DNA of 43,926 nucleotides from CAYMAX01 sp964388595 (lineage in GTDB: Bacteria > Bacteroidota > Bacteroidia > Bacteroidales > UBA932). Both the position numbers and the translations under genes were made by a program. The notes under the pieces were generated by a model that had not been told where the DNA came from, did not search any database, and worked only from the letters and a program-made list of their open reading frames with translations. Positions 32,502 to 40,925 of the stretch are shown here, one piece after another. The first letter of the stretch is position 1. Every line of letters begins with the position of its first letter. Location of the stretch: assembly GCA_964388595.1 (NCBI GenBank), contig CAYMAX010000004.1, positions 1 to 43,926 of the forward strand, given 5' to 3'.

Positions 32502-33455
32502 ATGTTTTCTATTCCTAAAGGGGAAAAGATATTATCAATAGGCTCCTGCTTCTCTGCAGAGATTGGGGAGAAAATGAAAAACGCCAGCTACGACATTTTC
32601 ATAAATCCCTTCGGAGTGCTCTACAATCCCGCTTCCATCGCCACTTCACTTCGGCTTCTTTCCTCCGACTATCTTTTTTCTGAAAAAGACATTGTCCTTC
32701 GCGACCCACTCTATCACTCACGCAAGAAAGCCTCTCTTTCCGACACAACACTCCCCGATGCTGATGATGCTGCGGAAAAGCACCGACCTATCGCTCCCTG
32801 CAGTCCTCGTCCGGATGCAACTCTCTGCGTCACTAATGATGCCTTCGAAAAGCACCTACCTATCGCTCCCTGCATCGGCGGATTTGTCTCTTTCTTCCAC
32901 CACGGCTCCTTCACTCGCCCCGACAAAAAAGAATTTCTTGCCAATGCCAATGCTGAATTGCTCAAAGCCCGTGAGTATTTCGCAGAGGCATCTACCGTGA
33001 TTATCACTTATGGAACTGCCTGGGTTTTTCGTCATATCGAGAGAGATATTATCGTTTCGAATTGCCATAAGCATCCCGCTTCGGAATTTCGCAGGGAGTT
33101 CCTGCCGATAGAAGAGATAGTCGCACTGACCTCCCCTATCATCAGAGAACAAGGCTTCACCCGCGATGGGCGAAAAAGACAATGGATATTCACAGTCTCT
33201 CCCATCAGATACACCAAAGAGGGATTGCACGGCAACCAAATCTCCAAAGCAACCCTGCTGCTCGCCATCGATCGTCTGGAAAAAGAATTTCCCGAGCAGA
33301 TATCTTATTTTCCTTCTTACGAGATAATGATCGATACCCTGCGCGACTTTTCATGGTACGACCAAGACACCTTACACCCATCCGAAGCAGCCGTAAACTA
33401 CATATACGAATCATTTATTAATCAGCGCGAAAGCGCAAAAAAATCAAAAATATGA
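32502..33455 (+). CDS. GSCFA-domain protein
   Basis: 317 residues from ATG 32502. Upstream ATG codons (from 32367) would read through the divergent promoters. GSCF is seen as SIGSCFSAEIGE (~14-25), giving the family its name; ITYGTAWVFRH and TVSPIRYTKEGLHGNQISKATLLL, then DTLHPSEAAVNYI near the C-terminus, are also conserved and resemble SGNH-hydrolase blocks, so an esterase or acyl-transfer role is conceivable but unproven. Residues ~85-125 hold a 24-residue imperfect tandem duplication (EKH(R/L)PIAPC twice). The stop overlaps the aquaporin start (ATGA). Confidence 0.88.
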   Translation: MFSIPKGEKILSIGSCFSAEIGEKMKNASYDIFINPFGVLYNPASIATSLRLLSSDYLFSEKDIVLRDPLYHSRKKASLSDTTLPDADDAAEKHRPIAPCSPRPDATLCVTNDAFEKHLPIAPCIGGFVSFFHHGSFTRPDKKEFLANANAELLKAREYFAEASTVIITYGTAWVFRHIERDIIVSNCHKHPASEFRREFLPIEEIVALTSPIIREQGFTRDGRKRQWIFTVSPIRYTKEGLHGNQISKATLLLAIDRLEKEFPEQISYFPSYEIMIDTLRDFSWYDQDTLHPSEAAVNYIYESFINQRESAKKSKI

Positions 33456-34144
33456 GAAAATATCTTGCAGAAATGTTTGGGACGATGGTTCTCGTTCTTC
33501 TTGGCTGTGGAAGCGCCATCTTCAACGGAGGATGTGGCACCACCGCACAAGTTTTGACCGTAGCATTCGCTTTCGGCCTCTCAGTAGTAGCAATGGCATA
33601 CGCCATCGGCGGCATCTCAGGATGTCACATCAATCCTGCCATCACTCTCGGATGCCTCCTTACAGGCAGAATCAGTGGCAAAGACGCCCTTTGGTATATG
33701 GTCTTCCAAGTAATCGGAGCCATCATCGCCTCAGCTATTCTTTATGCTATGGTTCAGGGCTTTGCAGTAGCTCCTGAAGGAACAATGACCGGAGCAAACG
33801 CTTATGCACCTACCACAGCTTGGTGGGTAGCATTCATCGCGGAAGCTCTCTTCACCTGCATATTCGTCCTTGTAGTTCTCGGCGTGACCGACAAAGAAAA
33901 AGGCAATTCTTCACTAGCAGGCCTGGCTATCGGCCTCACACTCGTACTGATTCACATTGTCTGTATTCCTATCACCGGCACTTCTGTCAACCCTGCCCGT
34001 AGCATAGGACCGGCCCTTTTCCAGGGAGGAGAAGCCCTTCGTCAACTATGGCTCTTTATCGTCGCTCCCTTCGTAGGTTCATTCCTCGCAGCCGGAGTAT
34101 GGAAAGGTCTTGCAGGATGCTGCTGCAAAAAGTATGTTGAGTAG
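33452..34144 (+). CDS. aqpZ: AqpZ-like aquaporin (MIP family)
   Basis: 230 residues with six membrane helices and two half-helices bearing the NPA boxes: GCHINPAITLG (~64-74) and GTSVNPARSIGPALF (~175-189). The second half, including LFQGGEALRQLWLF, is strikingly like E. coli AqpZ, so water is the likely substrate rather than glycerol. Function: osmotic water flow across the inner membrane. A Cys-rich C-terminus (GCCCKKYVE) is unusual. It overlaps the GSCFA gene by four bases and ends before an intrinsic terminator. Confidence 0.94.
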   Translation: MRKYLAEMFGTMVLVLLGCGSAIFNGGCGTTAQVLTVAFAFGLSVVAMAYAIGGISGCHINPAITLGCLLTGRISGKDALWYMVFQVIGAIIASAILYAMVQGFAVAPEGTMTGANAYAPTTAWWVAFIAEALFTCIFVLVVLGVTDKEKGNSSLAGLAIGLTLVLIHIVCIPITGTSVNPARSIGPALFQGGEALRQLWLFIVAPFVGSFLAAGVWKGLAGCCCKKYVE

Positions 34145-34180
34145 CTAATACAAAAAGAGGTCCATCGATATGGTCCTAAC

Positions 34181-34215
34181 CCCGAAAGTTTTTTATTCAA
34201 CTTCCGGGGTTTTGT
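34181..34215 (+). terminator. Intrinsic terminator after the aquaporin gene
   Basis: A stem of CCCCGAAAGTT with AACTTCCGGGG (11 bp, one mismatch) followed by TTTTGTT, 36 bases after the aquaporin stop. Confidence 0.75.
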
Positions 34216-34231
34216 TATCTCAAAGACCAGT

Positions 34232-34464
34232 GAGCGATGAGTCGAGCCTCGAAGAATCAATTGACGGGGGCAACCAAGGATAGATTGCCGAATCAGTCAG
34301 TCAATCAAGCCATTCAAAGCCCATCGGCAAATTGAATTCTGAGACTGGCGAGCGATGAGTCGAGCCTCGAAGAATCAATTGACGGGGGCGGTCAAAGATA
34401 GATTGCCGTGGACGATCAAGGACAGATTGCCGGGGACGATCAAGGACAGATTGCCGGGGACGAC
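34232..34464. repeat. Intergenic direct repeats (40-bp pair and 24-bp tandem)
   Basis: A 40-bp sequence containing TCGAGCCTCGA occurs identically at 34232-34271 and 34350-34389, 118 bp apart. Right after the second copy, a 24-bp unit (CAAGGACAGATTGCCGGGGA...) is repeated three times (34393-34464; first unit slightly different) and a relic (CAAGGATAGATTGCCG) lies at 34276. No ORF of coding look runs through. The repeat is non-coding intergenic DNA of unknown origin. Confidence 0.85.
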
Positions 34465-34519
34465 TGATTAGCGACTGACCGGCTCATCGCCAACATGACT
34501 ACATGACTGAGGCTATAAA

Positions 34520-34555
34520 TAAAAGGAAAGAGTCCGGCGCAATACCGAACTCTTT
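34520..34555 (-). terminator. Terminator of the ribosomal protein operon
   Basis: On the minus strand AAAGAGT and ACTCTTT (34549-34555 with 34527-34533), extended by CGG/CCG, form a stem followed by CCTTTTATTT. Together with the larger hairpin at 34585-34628 this should end transcription after rplQ. Confidence 0.6.
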
Positions 34556-34584
34556 ACCAATAAATGTATTAATGCTAATCCTCT

Positions 34585-34628
34585 AAACTTTTTGGGGGTC
34601 ACACTAACGGTGGGCCTCCGAAAAGTTT
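34585..34628 (-). terminator. Large hairpin directly after rplQ
   Basis: A 14-bp stem with two G-T wobbles (34585-34598 with 34615-34628) and a 16-base loop. There is no T run after it on the minus strand, so it may protect the 3' end of the transcript or aid termination rather than be a full terminator. Confidence 0.45.
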
Positions 34629-34639
34629 GTAAGATATTA

Positions 34640-35305
34640 TTATTTGCCTTGTGTCTTTCTCGGAGCTGCTTTTTTAGGAGCTGCTGCGCGAGAAGAGATT
34701 TTGGGAGCTTTGGGAGTCAGATTGGCTGCTTTTGGTTTGGCAGGAGCTTTCTTGGCTGCTGCTTTAGGAGCTGCCTTGGGAGCTGCTTCTTCAACTGCTG
34801 CCTCACCCTCTGTAGCCTGAGCTGCTGCAACGACTTCGGGAGCTTCGGGAGTTACTGTTCCTTCTGCTTCAGCAGTTGCTTTCTTGGAGCGAGAGCGGCG
34901 AGTGGTGACTTTCTTCTCGTCTTTCTTAACGATACCGAGAGCGGCTTCATTGAAATCAACGAATTCGATGATAGCTGTATCTGCAGCATCACCTGCTCTG
35001 AATCCTGTTTTAATAATACGTGTATATCCACCCGGGCGGTCAGCTATCTTGGGAGCGACTACGCGAAACAATTCGGTAACTGCTTCTTTCTGCTTTAGGT
35101 ATGAAAATACCATACGACGTGAGTGGGTAGAGTCGTCTTTTGATTTGGTAATAAGCGGTTCGACATACTCTCTAAGTGCTTTAGCTTTAGCAAGAGTAGT
35201 CTCAATGCGCTTTTGCATAATCAATGATGTAGCCATATTGGCCAACATAGCCTTGCGGTGACCGCTCTGACGACCTAAATGATTGAATCCCTTATTGTGC
35301 CTCAT
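34640..35305 (-). CDS. rplQ: Ribosomal protein L17 with Ala/Lys-rich extension
   Basis: 221 residues. The first ~125 residues are L17 (MRHNKGFNHLGRQSGHRKAM, ...RPGGYTRIIKTGFRAGDAADTAIIEFVD). Residues ~130-221 are a low-complexity tail rich in Ala, Lys, Pro and Glu, a Bacteroidetes habit; its role is unknown. It is a large-subunit protein near the exit tunnel. The start overlaps the end of rpoA by 14 bases. Last gene of the operon. Confidence 0.98.
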   Translation of the reverse strand: MRHNKGFNHLGRQSGHRKAMLANMATSLIMQKRIETTLAKAKALREYVEPLITKSKDDSTHSRRMVFSYLKQKEAVTELFRVVAPKIADRPGGYTRIIKTGFRAGDAADTAIIEFVDFNEAALGIVKKDEKKVTTRRSRSKKATAEAEGTVTPEAPEVVAAAQATEGEAAVEEAAPKAAPKAAAKKAPAKPKAANLTPKAPKISSRAAAPKKAAPRKTQGK

Positions 35306-36314
35306 TTTCTTCTATTTTCTTTTTAACTTCAATATTGTATTTGGTAACATCCATACCGAAATTGAGTTTAACTCTGTCCATAAGAACATCTATCTCGTTC
35401 ATAGATTTCTTTCCGAAATTTCTGAAACGGATAAGTTCTGCTCTCTGGTGAGAAACAAGGTCGGCAAATGTTTCGATGTTGGCAGCTTTCAAACAATTGA
35501 GAGCTCTCACTGAAAGTTCCATATCGGAGAGTTTGGTGAGAAGAAGGTGGCGCATACGTAGAGATTCTTCATCAAGCACTTCGGCTGTATTCTTTTCAGG
35601 GGTGGTCTCAAGAGAGATTTTTTCATCTGAGAAAAGCATGAAATGATAGATAAGTATCTTAGCTGCTTCGGTTAGAGCCTCCTTGGGATGAATAGATCCG
35701 TCGGTGGTAATCTCAAGAATAAGTTTGTTGTAGTCTGTCTTTTGCTCTACACGATAATCCTCAACAGAATAGTTGACATTCTTGATGGGGGTGAATATTG
35801 AGTCGATGGGGATAGTGCCGATGGGGGCATTATCGACTTTATTCTCTTCGGATGGAACATATCCTCTCCCTTTCCCTATCTTCAGCTCGATGTTGAGCTT
35901 AACGGTAGGTTCCATAGAGCAGATGTGAAGATCGGGATTTAGAACGGAGAAGTTGCAAAGGCTTCTGGAGATATCCTCTGCAGTAAAATTTCCTTTTCCG
36001 GTGAGAGATACATTGACTGTCTCTCCCTCTTCGGTCTTAACTTCTCTCTTGAAACGTACTTGCTTCAGATTGAGAATAATATCAACTACACTCTCTATGA
36101 CTCCGGGGATGGTATCAAATTCATGATCCACACCCTCGATTTTGATAGAGGTGATGGCAAATCCTTCTAAAGAAGATAAAAGAATGCGACGCAGTGCGTT
36201 ACCAATGGTGGTGCCGTACCCAGGTTCAAGAGGGCGAAACTCGAAACGACCAAAAGTGTCCGTAGCATCGAGCATTATTACCTTATCTGGTTTTTGAAAT
36301 GCTAAAATTGCCAT
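35292..36314 (-). CDS. rpoA: RNA polymerase alpha subunit
   Basis: 340 residues. The N-terminal dimerisation domain shows FEFRPLEPGYGTTIGNALRRILLSSLEG (~24-51); a linker leads to the C-terminal DNA/activator-binding domain (~250-330; SVRALNCLKAANIETFADLV, FGKKSMNEIDVLM). Complete. It scaffolds beta and beta' assembly. Ten bases downstream of rpsD. Confidence 0.99.
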   Translation of the reverse strand: MAILAFQKPDKVIMLDATDTFGRFEFRPLEPGYGTTIGNALRRILLSSLEGFAITSIKIEGVDHEFDTIPGVIESVVDIILNLKQVRFKREVKTEEGETVNVSLTGKGNFTAEDISRSLCNFSVLNPDLHICSMEPTVKLNIELKIGKGRGYVPSEENKVDNAPIGTIPIDSIFTPIKNVNYSVEDYRVEQKTDYNKLILEITTDGSIHPKEALTEAAKILIYHFMLFSDEKISLETTPEKNTAEVLDEESLRMRHLLLTKLSDMELSVRALNCLKAANIETFADLVSHQRAELIRFRNFGKKSMNEIDVLMDRVKLNFGMDVTKYNIEVKKKIEENEAQ

Positions 36315-36324
36315 ATTATTTGAA

Positions 36325-36930
36325 TTATTGTTTAGAGTACAATTCGACGATTAACTGTTCATTTATAGTCTCAGGTATCTCGGTTCTGTCTGGATAATTG
36401 AGATATTTACCTGACACTTCAGATGCGTTCCATTCAATCCAGGGATACTTAACAGTATCTGATACATTGTTCTGGATCACTTCGAGACTCTTGGATCTTT
36501 CGCGAACTCCCACAACGTCACCGGGTTTGATGATAGTGGAAGGAATATTGCAAACTTCGCCATTGCAAACTATGTGGCAGTGTGTTACCAACTGTCTTGC
36601 AGCTGCACGTGAAGGGGCAATACCCATACGATAGACTAAGTTGTCAAGTCTCGATTCGAGAAGGAAAAGAAGGTTTTCACCTGTACGTCCTTTCATCTTG
36701 TGAGCCTTGCCATAAAGGTTGCGGAACTGTCTCTCAAGTACGCCATAAGTATATTTAACTTTCTGCTTCTCTTTGAGCTGAGTGCCGTACTCTGATGTTT
36801 TTTTACGTTTTTTGGCCATTCCGTGCTGTCCGGGAGGATAATTTTTCTTTTCAAAATATTTATCCGCTCCGAATATCGGTTCGCCGAATTTGCGGGCTAT
36901 TTTAGTTGTGGGCCCTGTATATCTTGCCAT
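36325..36930 (-). CDS. rpsD: Ribosomal protein S4
   Basis: 201 residues. Primary 16S-rRNA-binding protein. MARYTGPTTKIARKFGEPI at the start, S4-like RNA-binding domain at ~92-150 (LESRLDNLVYRMGIAPSRAAARQLVTHCH) and the NEQLIVELYSKQ end are typical. It can also repress its own operon in other bacteria. No zinc-binding N-terminal Cys set (the C- form). Confidence 0.99.
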   Translation of the reverse strand: MARYTGPTTKIARKFGEPIFGADKYFEKKNYPPGQHGMAKKRKKTSEYGTQLKEKQKVKYTYGVLERQFRNLYGKAHKMKGRTGENLLFLLESRLDNLVYRMGIAPSRAAARQLVTHCHIVCNGEVCNIPSTIIKPGDVVGVRERSKSLEVIQNNVSDTVKYPWIEWNASEVSGKYLNYPDRTEIPETINEQLIVELYSKQ

Positions 36931-36959
36931 ATCAAATATTTTTTAATCTGTTAGAAAAA

Positions 36960-37352
36960 TTATACTCTACGACGTCCTTTGGGGCGACAGCCGTTGTGAG
37001 GTAGAGGTGTGACATCGACAATCTCGGTCACTTCGATGCCGGCACCATGAATAGTACGGATAGCGGACTCACGTCCTGCTCCGGGACCTTTGACGTAAGC
37101 TTTTATCTTACGCAATCCTAAATCATAAGCTACTTTTGCAGCGTCTGCAGCGGCTACCTGGGCAGCATAAGGGGTGTTTTTCTTGGAACCCCTGAAGCCC
37201 ATCTTACCTGCAGATGACCAACTGATAACCTGACCTACGCTATTGGTAAGCGTTACAATAACATTGTTGAAAGTAGAGGAGATATGAGCTTCTCCATAAG
37301 CGTCTACTTTGACAACTCTTTTCTTATTTGCTGTTCCTGTTTTCTTTGCCAT
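36960..37352 (-). CDS. rpsK: Ribosomal protein S11
   Basis: 130 residues from ATG 37352; a TTG at 37358 would add two. Conserved SSAGKMGFRGSKKNTPYAAQVAA and the C-terminal PLPHNGCRPKGRRRV. It forms part of the platform of the small subunit near the mRNA exit. Confidence 0.98.
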   Translation of the reverse strand: MAKKTGTANKKRVVKVDAYGEAHISSTFNNVIVTLTNSVGQVISWSSAGKMGFRGSKKNTPYAAQVAAADAAKVAYDLGLRKIKAYVKGPGAGRESAIRTIHGAGIEVTEIVDVTPLPHNGCRPKGRRRV

Positions 37353-37364
37353 AATCAATCAAGG

Positions 37365-37742
37365 TTATTTGGTTGCTTTCTTCTTATTAGCTACAGTTTT
37401 CTTTCTTCCCTTACGGGTACGTGCGTTGTTCTTGGTACTCTGACCGCGGACAGGCAGACCTATACGGTGACGAATTCCTCTGTAACATCCGATATCCATC
37501 AGACGTTTGATATTTAACTGAGTAGATGAACGAAGTTCACCTTCGATTTTATACTTATCAGAAATCATGTTTCTGATAGCACTGATCTGGTCGTCATTCC
37601 AGTCACTTACTTTGGTATTGAAATCAATACCGCAGGTGGAAAGTATCTTTCTGGAAGAGCTACGACCGATGCCGTAGATATAGGTCAAGCCTATTTCTCC
37701 GCGCTTGTTTTTGGGTAAATCAACTCCGGCTATACGTGCCAT
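37365..37742 (-). CDS. rpsM: Ribosomal protein S13
   Basis: 125 residues. MARIAGVDLPKNKRGEIGLTYIYGIG is the family's N-terminus, and RGIRHRIGLPVRGQSTKNNARTRKG the C-terminal basic tail that reaches the P-site tRNA. It makes the intersubunit bridge with L5, also in this operon. Confidence 0.99.
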   Translation of the reverse strand: MARIAGVDLPKNKRGEIGLTYIYGIGRSSSRKILSTCGIDFNTKVSDWNDDQISAIRNMISDKYKIEGELRSSTQLNIKRLMDIGCYRGIRHRIGLPVRGQSTKNNARTRKGRKKTVANKKKATK

Positions 37743-37775
37743 ATTCTTATTACTTTATTGTATTACAAATTTAAA

Positions 37776-37892
37776 TTATCCTTGGCGCATTTTGAATTTA
37801 GGATTCTTTTTGCAAATAACATATAGACGACCTTTGCGTTTTACTATTTTGCAATCCTCGCTACGCTTCTTAATGGATGTTTTAACTTTCAT
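37776..37892 (-). CDS. rpmJ: Ribosomal protein L36
   Basis: 38 residues, too short for routine ORF listing but clearly coding: MKVKTSIKKRSEDCKIVKR, then GRLYVICKKNPKFKMRQG. Of the zinc ligands of the C+ form (C11, C14, C27, H33), positions 14 and 27 are Cys, but 11 is Ser and 33 is Phe, so tight zinc binding is unlikely. It lies between infA and rpsM, its standard place. Confidence 0.95.
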   Translation of the reverse strand: MKVKTSIKKRSEDCKIVKRKGRLYVICKKNPKFKMRQG

Positions 37893-37904
37893 TATTGTGT
37901 TGTT

Positions 37905-38123
37905 TTATTTGTATCTGAAAGAAATTCTTCCTTTTGACAAATCATAAGGAGACATTTCAACTCTGACTTTATCGCCGGGCAGGATACGAATGTAGTGCAT
38001 CCTCATCTTGCCGGAGATGTGGGCTATAACTACATGACCATTATCCAATTCGACTCTGAACATCGCATTGGACAAGGCTTCGATGATAGTTCCCTCTTTC
38101 TCTATTGCAGCTTGTTTGGGCAT
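37905..38123 (-). CDS. infA: Translation initiation factor IF-1
   Basis: 72 residues, one S1/OB-fold domain: KEGTIIEALSNAMFRVELDNGH, then GDKVRVEMSPYDLSKGRISFRYK. Binds the A site of the 30S subunit during initiation. Starts after map, 24 bases apart. Confidence 0.99.
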   Translation of the reverse strand: MPKQAAIEKEGTIIEALSNAMFRVELDNGHVVIAHISGKMRMHYIRILPGDKVRVEMSPYDLSKGRISFRYK

Positions 38124-38147
38124 AGTGTATTAATACTCCTTATAATT

Positions 38148-38924
38148 TTAATAGTTGTGCTTAACTCCTTCTATAAATTCAAAAGTAGATAGAACGTCCG
38201 CTTTACCTTCGCCTACAGCCACAGTCAACTCAAAATGAGCTGAATTTTTCTTATCGAGAGTACTCACTGCCCACCCATTTTCATGAAGATAGATAGCTTT
38301 GTCTCCCGCATTGATCATTGGCTCTATGCAGATGGTCATCCCTTTTAGAAGTTTTTTGCCTCTTCCTGCCATTCCGTAATTGGCGACCTCGGGGGATTCG
38401 TGCATGTTGGTGCCTATCCCGTGACCTACCATCTCGCGAACTGCAGAGAAGCCAAAACCTTCTATATAAGACTGAATAGCGTGGCCTATATCCCCCAATC
38501 TGTTACCGGCGACTGCCTGAGCTATGCCGCGATATAAAGATTCTTTTGTCACATCAAGCAACAAACGGGTCTCTTTGCTAACCTCTCCCACAGGGAAAGT
38601 GTAAGCAGAATCACCATAATAACCTTTATATACAGTCCCGCAGTCAACGGAAATAATGTCTCCCTCTGCGAGTTTGTAGTCCGATGGAAAACCATGAACC
38701 ACCACATCGTTGACTGAGAGGCAAAGTGTAAAGGGGAATCCGCCATAACCTAAGAATCCGGGCTCTGCACCGTTGTCGCGTATGAAAGTTTCGGCTAATT
38801 TATCAAGTTCCATTGTTGTCACACCGGGAACAATATGCTTTCCTACTTCCGCCAATGTCTTGGAGACCAGTATAGCATTCTCTCTGAGAATCTCTATTTC
38901 TTCTTGGGTTTTAATTCTTATCAT
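38148..38924 (-). CDS. map: Methionine aminopeptidase type I
   Basis: 258 residues from ATG 38924 (a TTG at 38930 is the only upstream option). Removes initiator Met from nascent proteins. Dimetal site ligands: D in VDCGTVYKGYYGDSAYTF (two Asp), H in REMVGHGIGTNMHESP, and Glu in ICIEPMINAG and HFELTVAVG. No N-terminal zinc-finger extension, so this is the short bacterial form. Common position between secY and infA. Confidence 0.98.
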   Translation of the reverse strand: MIRIKTQEEIEILRENAILVSKTLAEVGKHIVPGVTTMELDKLAETFIRDNGAEPGFLGYGGFPFTLCLSVNDVVVHGFPSDYKLAEGDIISVDCGTVYKGYYGDSAYTFPVGEVSKETRLLLDVTKESLYRGIAQAVAGNRLGDIGHAIQSYIEGFGFSAVREMVGHGIGTNMHESPEVANYGMAGRGKKLLKGMTICIEPMINAGDKAIYLHENGWAVSTLDKKNSAHFELTVAVGEGKADVLSTFEFIEGVKHNY

Positions 38925-38941
38925 ACTCAAAGAACTTTGGA

Positions 38942-40261
38942 TTACATACCGGAACGCCCTTTCAGTCGTCCGGTCTTCATCAAACCGTCGTAGTGGCGCA
39001 TTAGCAGGTAGGATTCAATCTGCTGAAGCGTATCAAGCACTACTCCTACAAGAATAAGCAAAGAGGTACCGCCATAGAAATGAGCGAACTGATTGTTTAT
39101 TCCTAACATCATCGCAAATGCCGGAAGTATCGCCACGATGGCCAAGAAAATGGAACCGGGAAGGGTGATACGGGACATTATTGAATCAAGATAATCGGCT
39201 GTCTTCTTTCCGGGTTTGATACCGGGAATAAAACCGCCGTTCTTTTTCATCTCTTCCGCCATAATAGTAGGATTGACAGTTACTGCTGTATAGAAGTAAG
39301 TGAAAATCACTACCAAGAGAGCGAAAATAAAATTGTACCAGAAACCGGTGTAGTTGCTGAGTGTTGCTGCCAATCCTCTTGAAGCGTCGAAACGAGACAG
39401 GAAGAGAGGAAACATCATCAGTGTCTGAGCGAAGATAATCGGCATAACGCCGGCCGCGTTTATCTTCAAAGGAATATACTGACGAACTCCACCGTATTGT
39501 TTATTACCAACAACTCTTTTGGCATACTGTACAGGAATTTTGCGCTGGCCTTGTACCAAAGCGATAGTGGCCACGAAAACCAAGAACAGAATGACAAGCT
39601 CAACAATGAACATAAGCACACCGCCTGTATTCTGATTGAATCTGGCTGCACCTTCTGCAAATATTGCGAAAGGAAGACGGGCGATGATACCTATCATGAT
39701 GATTAGAGAAATACCGTTGCCGATACCTCTGTCGGTGATACGTTCGCCGAGCCACATTATGAACATAGAACCTGCGAGAAGTACTATGGTCGCAAAGATG
39801 TTGTATGAAAAACCTTGTAATAGAAATGCAGACTGAGGTAACTGTGAATGAAGATTGGTGATATAGACAGGTCCCTGGATAAGAATGATGGCAATGGTCA
39901 GATAACGTGTCCATTGGTTCATCTTTCTACGACCACTCTCACCTTCTCTCTGCATTTTCTGGAAGTATGGAATCATAACTCCCAAAAGCTGGATAACGAT
40001 GGAAGCAGAGATGTATGGCATCACACCGAGTGCAAAAACTGATGCATTGCCGAAAGCACCTCCGGAAAACATATCCAACAAAGAAAGAAGACCAGAAGAA
40101 GCTTGATTTTGCAGATTTGCAAGCATCGTGGGGTCGATACCGGGAAGTACGATAAAACTTCCAAGACGATATACCAACAATAGCAAGCATGTGTAACCAA
40201 GTCTCTTGCGGAGCTCTTCTATCTTAAAGATGTTTTTTATGGTTTCGAAGAATTTTTTCAT
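38942..40261 (-). CDS. secY: Preprotein translocase subunit SecY
   Basis: 439 residues with ten membrane helices. Central channel of the Sec machinery. Characteristic blocks: RKRLGYTCLLLLVYRLGSFI, GVMPYISASIVIQLL, GERITDRGIGNGISLIIMIGI, RRVVGNKQYGGVRQYIPLKINAAGVMP-like segment, and the C-terminal loop FIPGIKPGKKTADYLD. It follows rplO by seven bases as in other spc operons. Confidence 0.99.
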   Translation of the reverse strand: MKKFFETIKNIFKIEELRKRLGYTCLLLLVYRLGSFIVLPGIDPTMLANLQNQASSGLLSLLDMFSGGAFGNASVFALGVMPYISASIVIQLLGVMIPYFQKMQREGESGRRKMNQWTRYLTIAIILIQGPVYITNLHSQLPQSAFLLQGFSYNIFATIVLLAGSMFIMWLGERITDRGIGNGISLIIMIGIIARLPFAIFAEGAARFNQNTGGVLMFIVELVILFLVFVATIALVQGQRKIPVQYAKRVVGNKQYGGVRQYIPLKINAAGVMPIIFAQTLMMFPLFLSRFDASRGLAATLSNYTGFWYNFIFALLVVIFTYFYTAVTVNPTIMAEEMKKNGGFIPGIKPGKKTADYLDSIMSRITLPGSIFLAIVAILPAFAMMLGINNQFAHFYGGTSLLILVGVVLDTLQQIESYLLMRHYDGLMKTGRLKGRSGM

Positions 40262-40268
40262 TACTGAT

Positions 40269-40715
40269 TTAGATTATGGTTGCTTTACCCTCCAACGCCT
40301 CAATCTTTGAAATTGCAGATTTTGAAAAAGCATTAGCCGACACATTCAACTTGACGGTAAGCTCTCCGTTGCCAAGAATCTTTACATTGTCGTTTTTGGA
40401 AACAAGTCCTGCTTCGAGCAATGTCTCAAATGTGATAGTGTCAGTTTTCCTCTTTTCACTTAAAACTTGGAGAGTAGCAAGATTGACAGCTTTGTACTCA
40501 ACTCTGGTGGGGTTTTTGAACCCAAATTTGGGCATACGTCTCTGAATAGGCATCTGACCACCTTCAAAACCTCTTTTGTGGGAATATCCGGAACGAGCCT
40601 GAGCACCTTTACTACCACGTGTGGATGTGCCACCATGGCCGGAGCCCTGACCTCTACCTATGCGTTTCTCTCTTCCGCGAGAGCCTGCTGCTGGTGTTAA
40701 ATTATTTAATTTCAT
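40269..40715 (-). CDS. rplO: Ribosomal protein L15
   Basis: 148 residues. Gly/Arg-rich N-terminus (GSRGREKRIGRGQGSGHGGTSTRGSKGAQARSG) that threads into 23S rRNA, and a C-terminal globular half. Late-assembly 50S protein. Thirteen bases follow rpmD. Confidence 0.99.
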   Translation of the reverse strand: MKLNNLTPAAGSRGREKRIGRGQGSGHGGTSTRGSKGAQARSGYSHKRGFEGGQMPIQRRMPKFGFKNPTRVEYKAVNLATLQVLSEKRKTDTITFETLLEAGLVSKNDNVKILGNGELTVKLNVSANAFSKSAISKIEALEGKATII

Positions 40716-40728
40716 CTCTTAAATCTCC

Positions 40729-40911
40729 TTAGCTTATTTCTTCAACTTTAACAAGATGCAGAACTTTATTGATCATACCCTGACTTACAGGATTGAGCTC
40801 AAGCTCTACTGTTTGATGCATACGGTGGATGCCGAGAGAGATGAGATTTTCTCTCTGTCTCTTGGTGGCACCGTTTTTACTCTTGATTTGTGTTACTTTA
40901 ACTTTTGCCAT
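40729..40911 (-). CDS. rpmD: Ribosomal protein L30
   Basis: 60 residues: KVKVTQIKSKNG, then RENLISLGIHRMHQTVEL and GMINKVLHLVKVEE, matching L30 along its whole length. Sits between rpsE and rplO. Confidence 0.98.
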   Translation of the reverse strand: MAKVKVTQIKSKNGATKRQRENLISLGIHRMHQTVELELNPVSQGMINKVLHLVKVEEIS

Positions 40912-40925
40912 ATCAATATCCCTCC

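Larger units (their letters stand above)
34465..34639. other. Rest of intergenic stretch after the ribosomal operon
   Basis: Apart from the two hairpins listed separately it shows nothing recognisable. One is the operon terminator (34527-34555); the other is a 14-bp stem (34585-34598 with 34615-34628, two wobble pairs) 12 bases beyond the rplQ stop. Confidence 0.6.
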
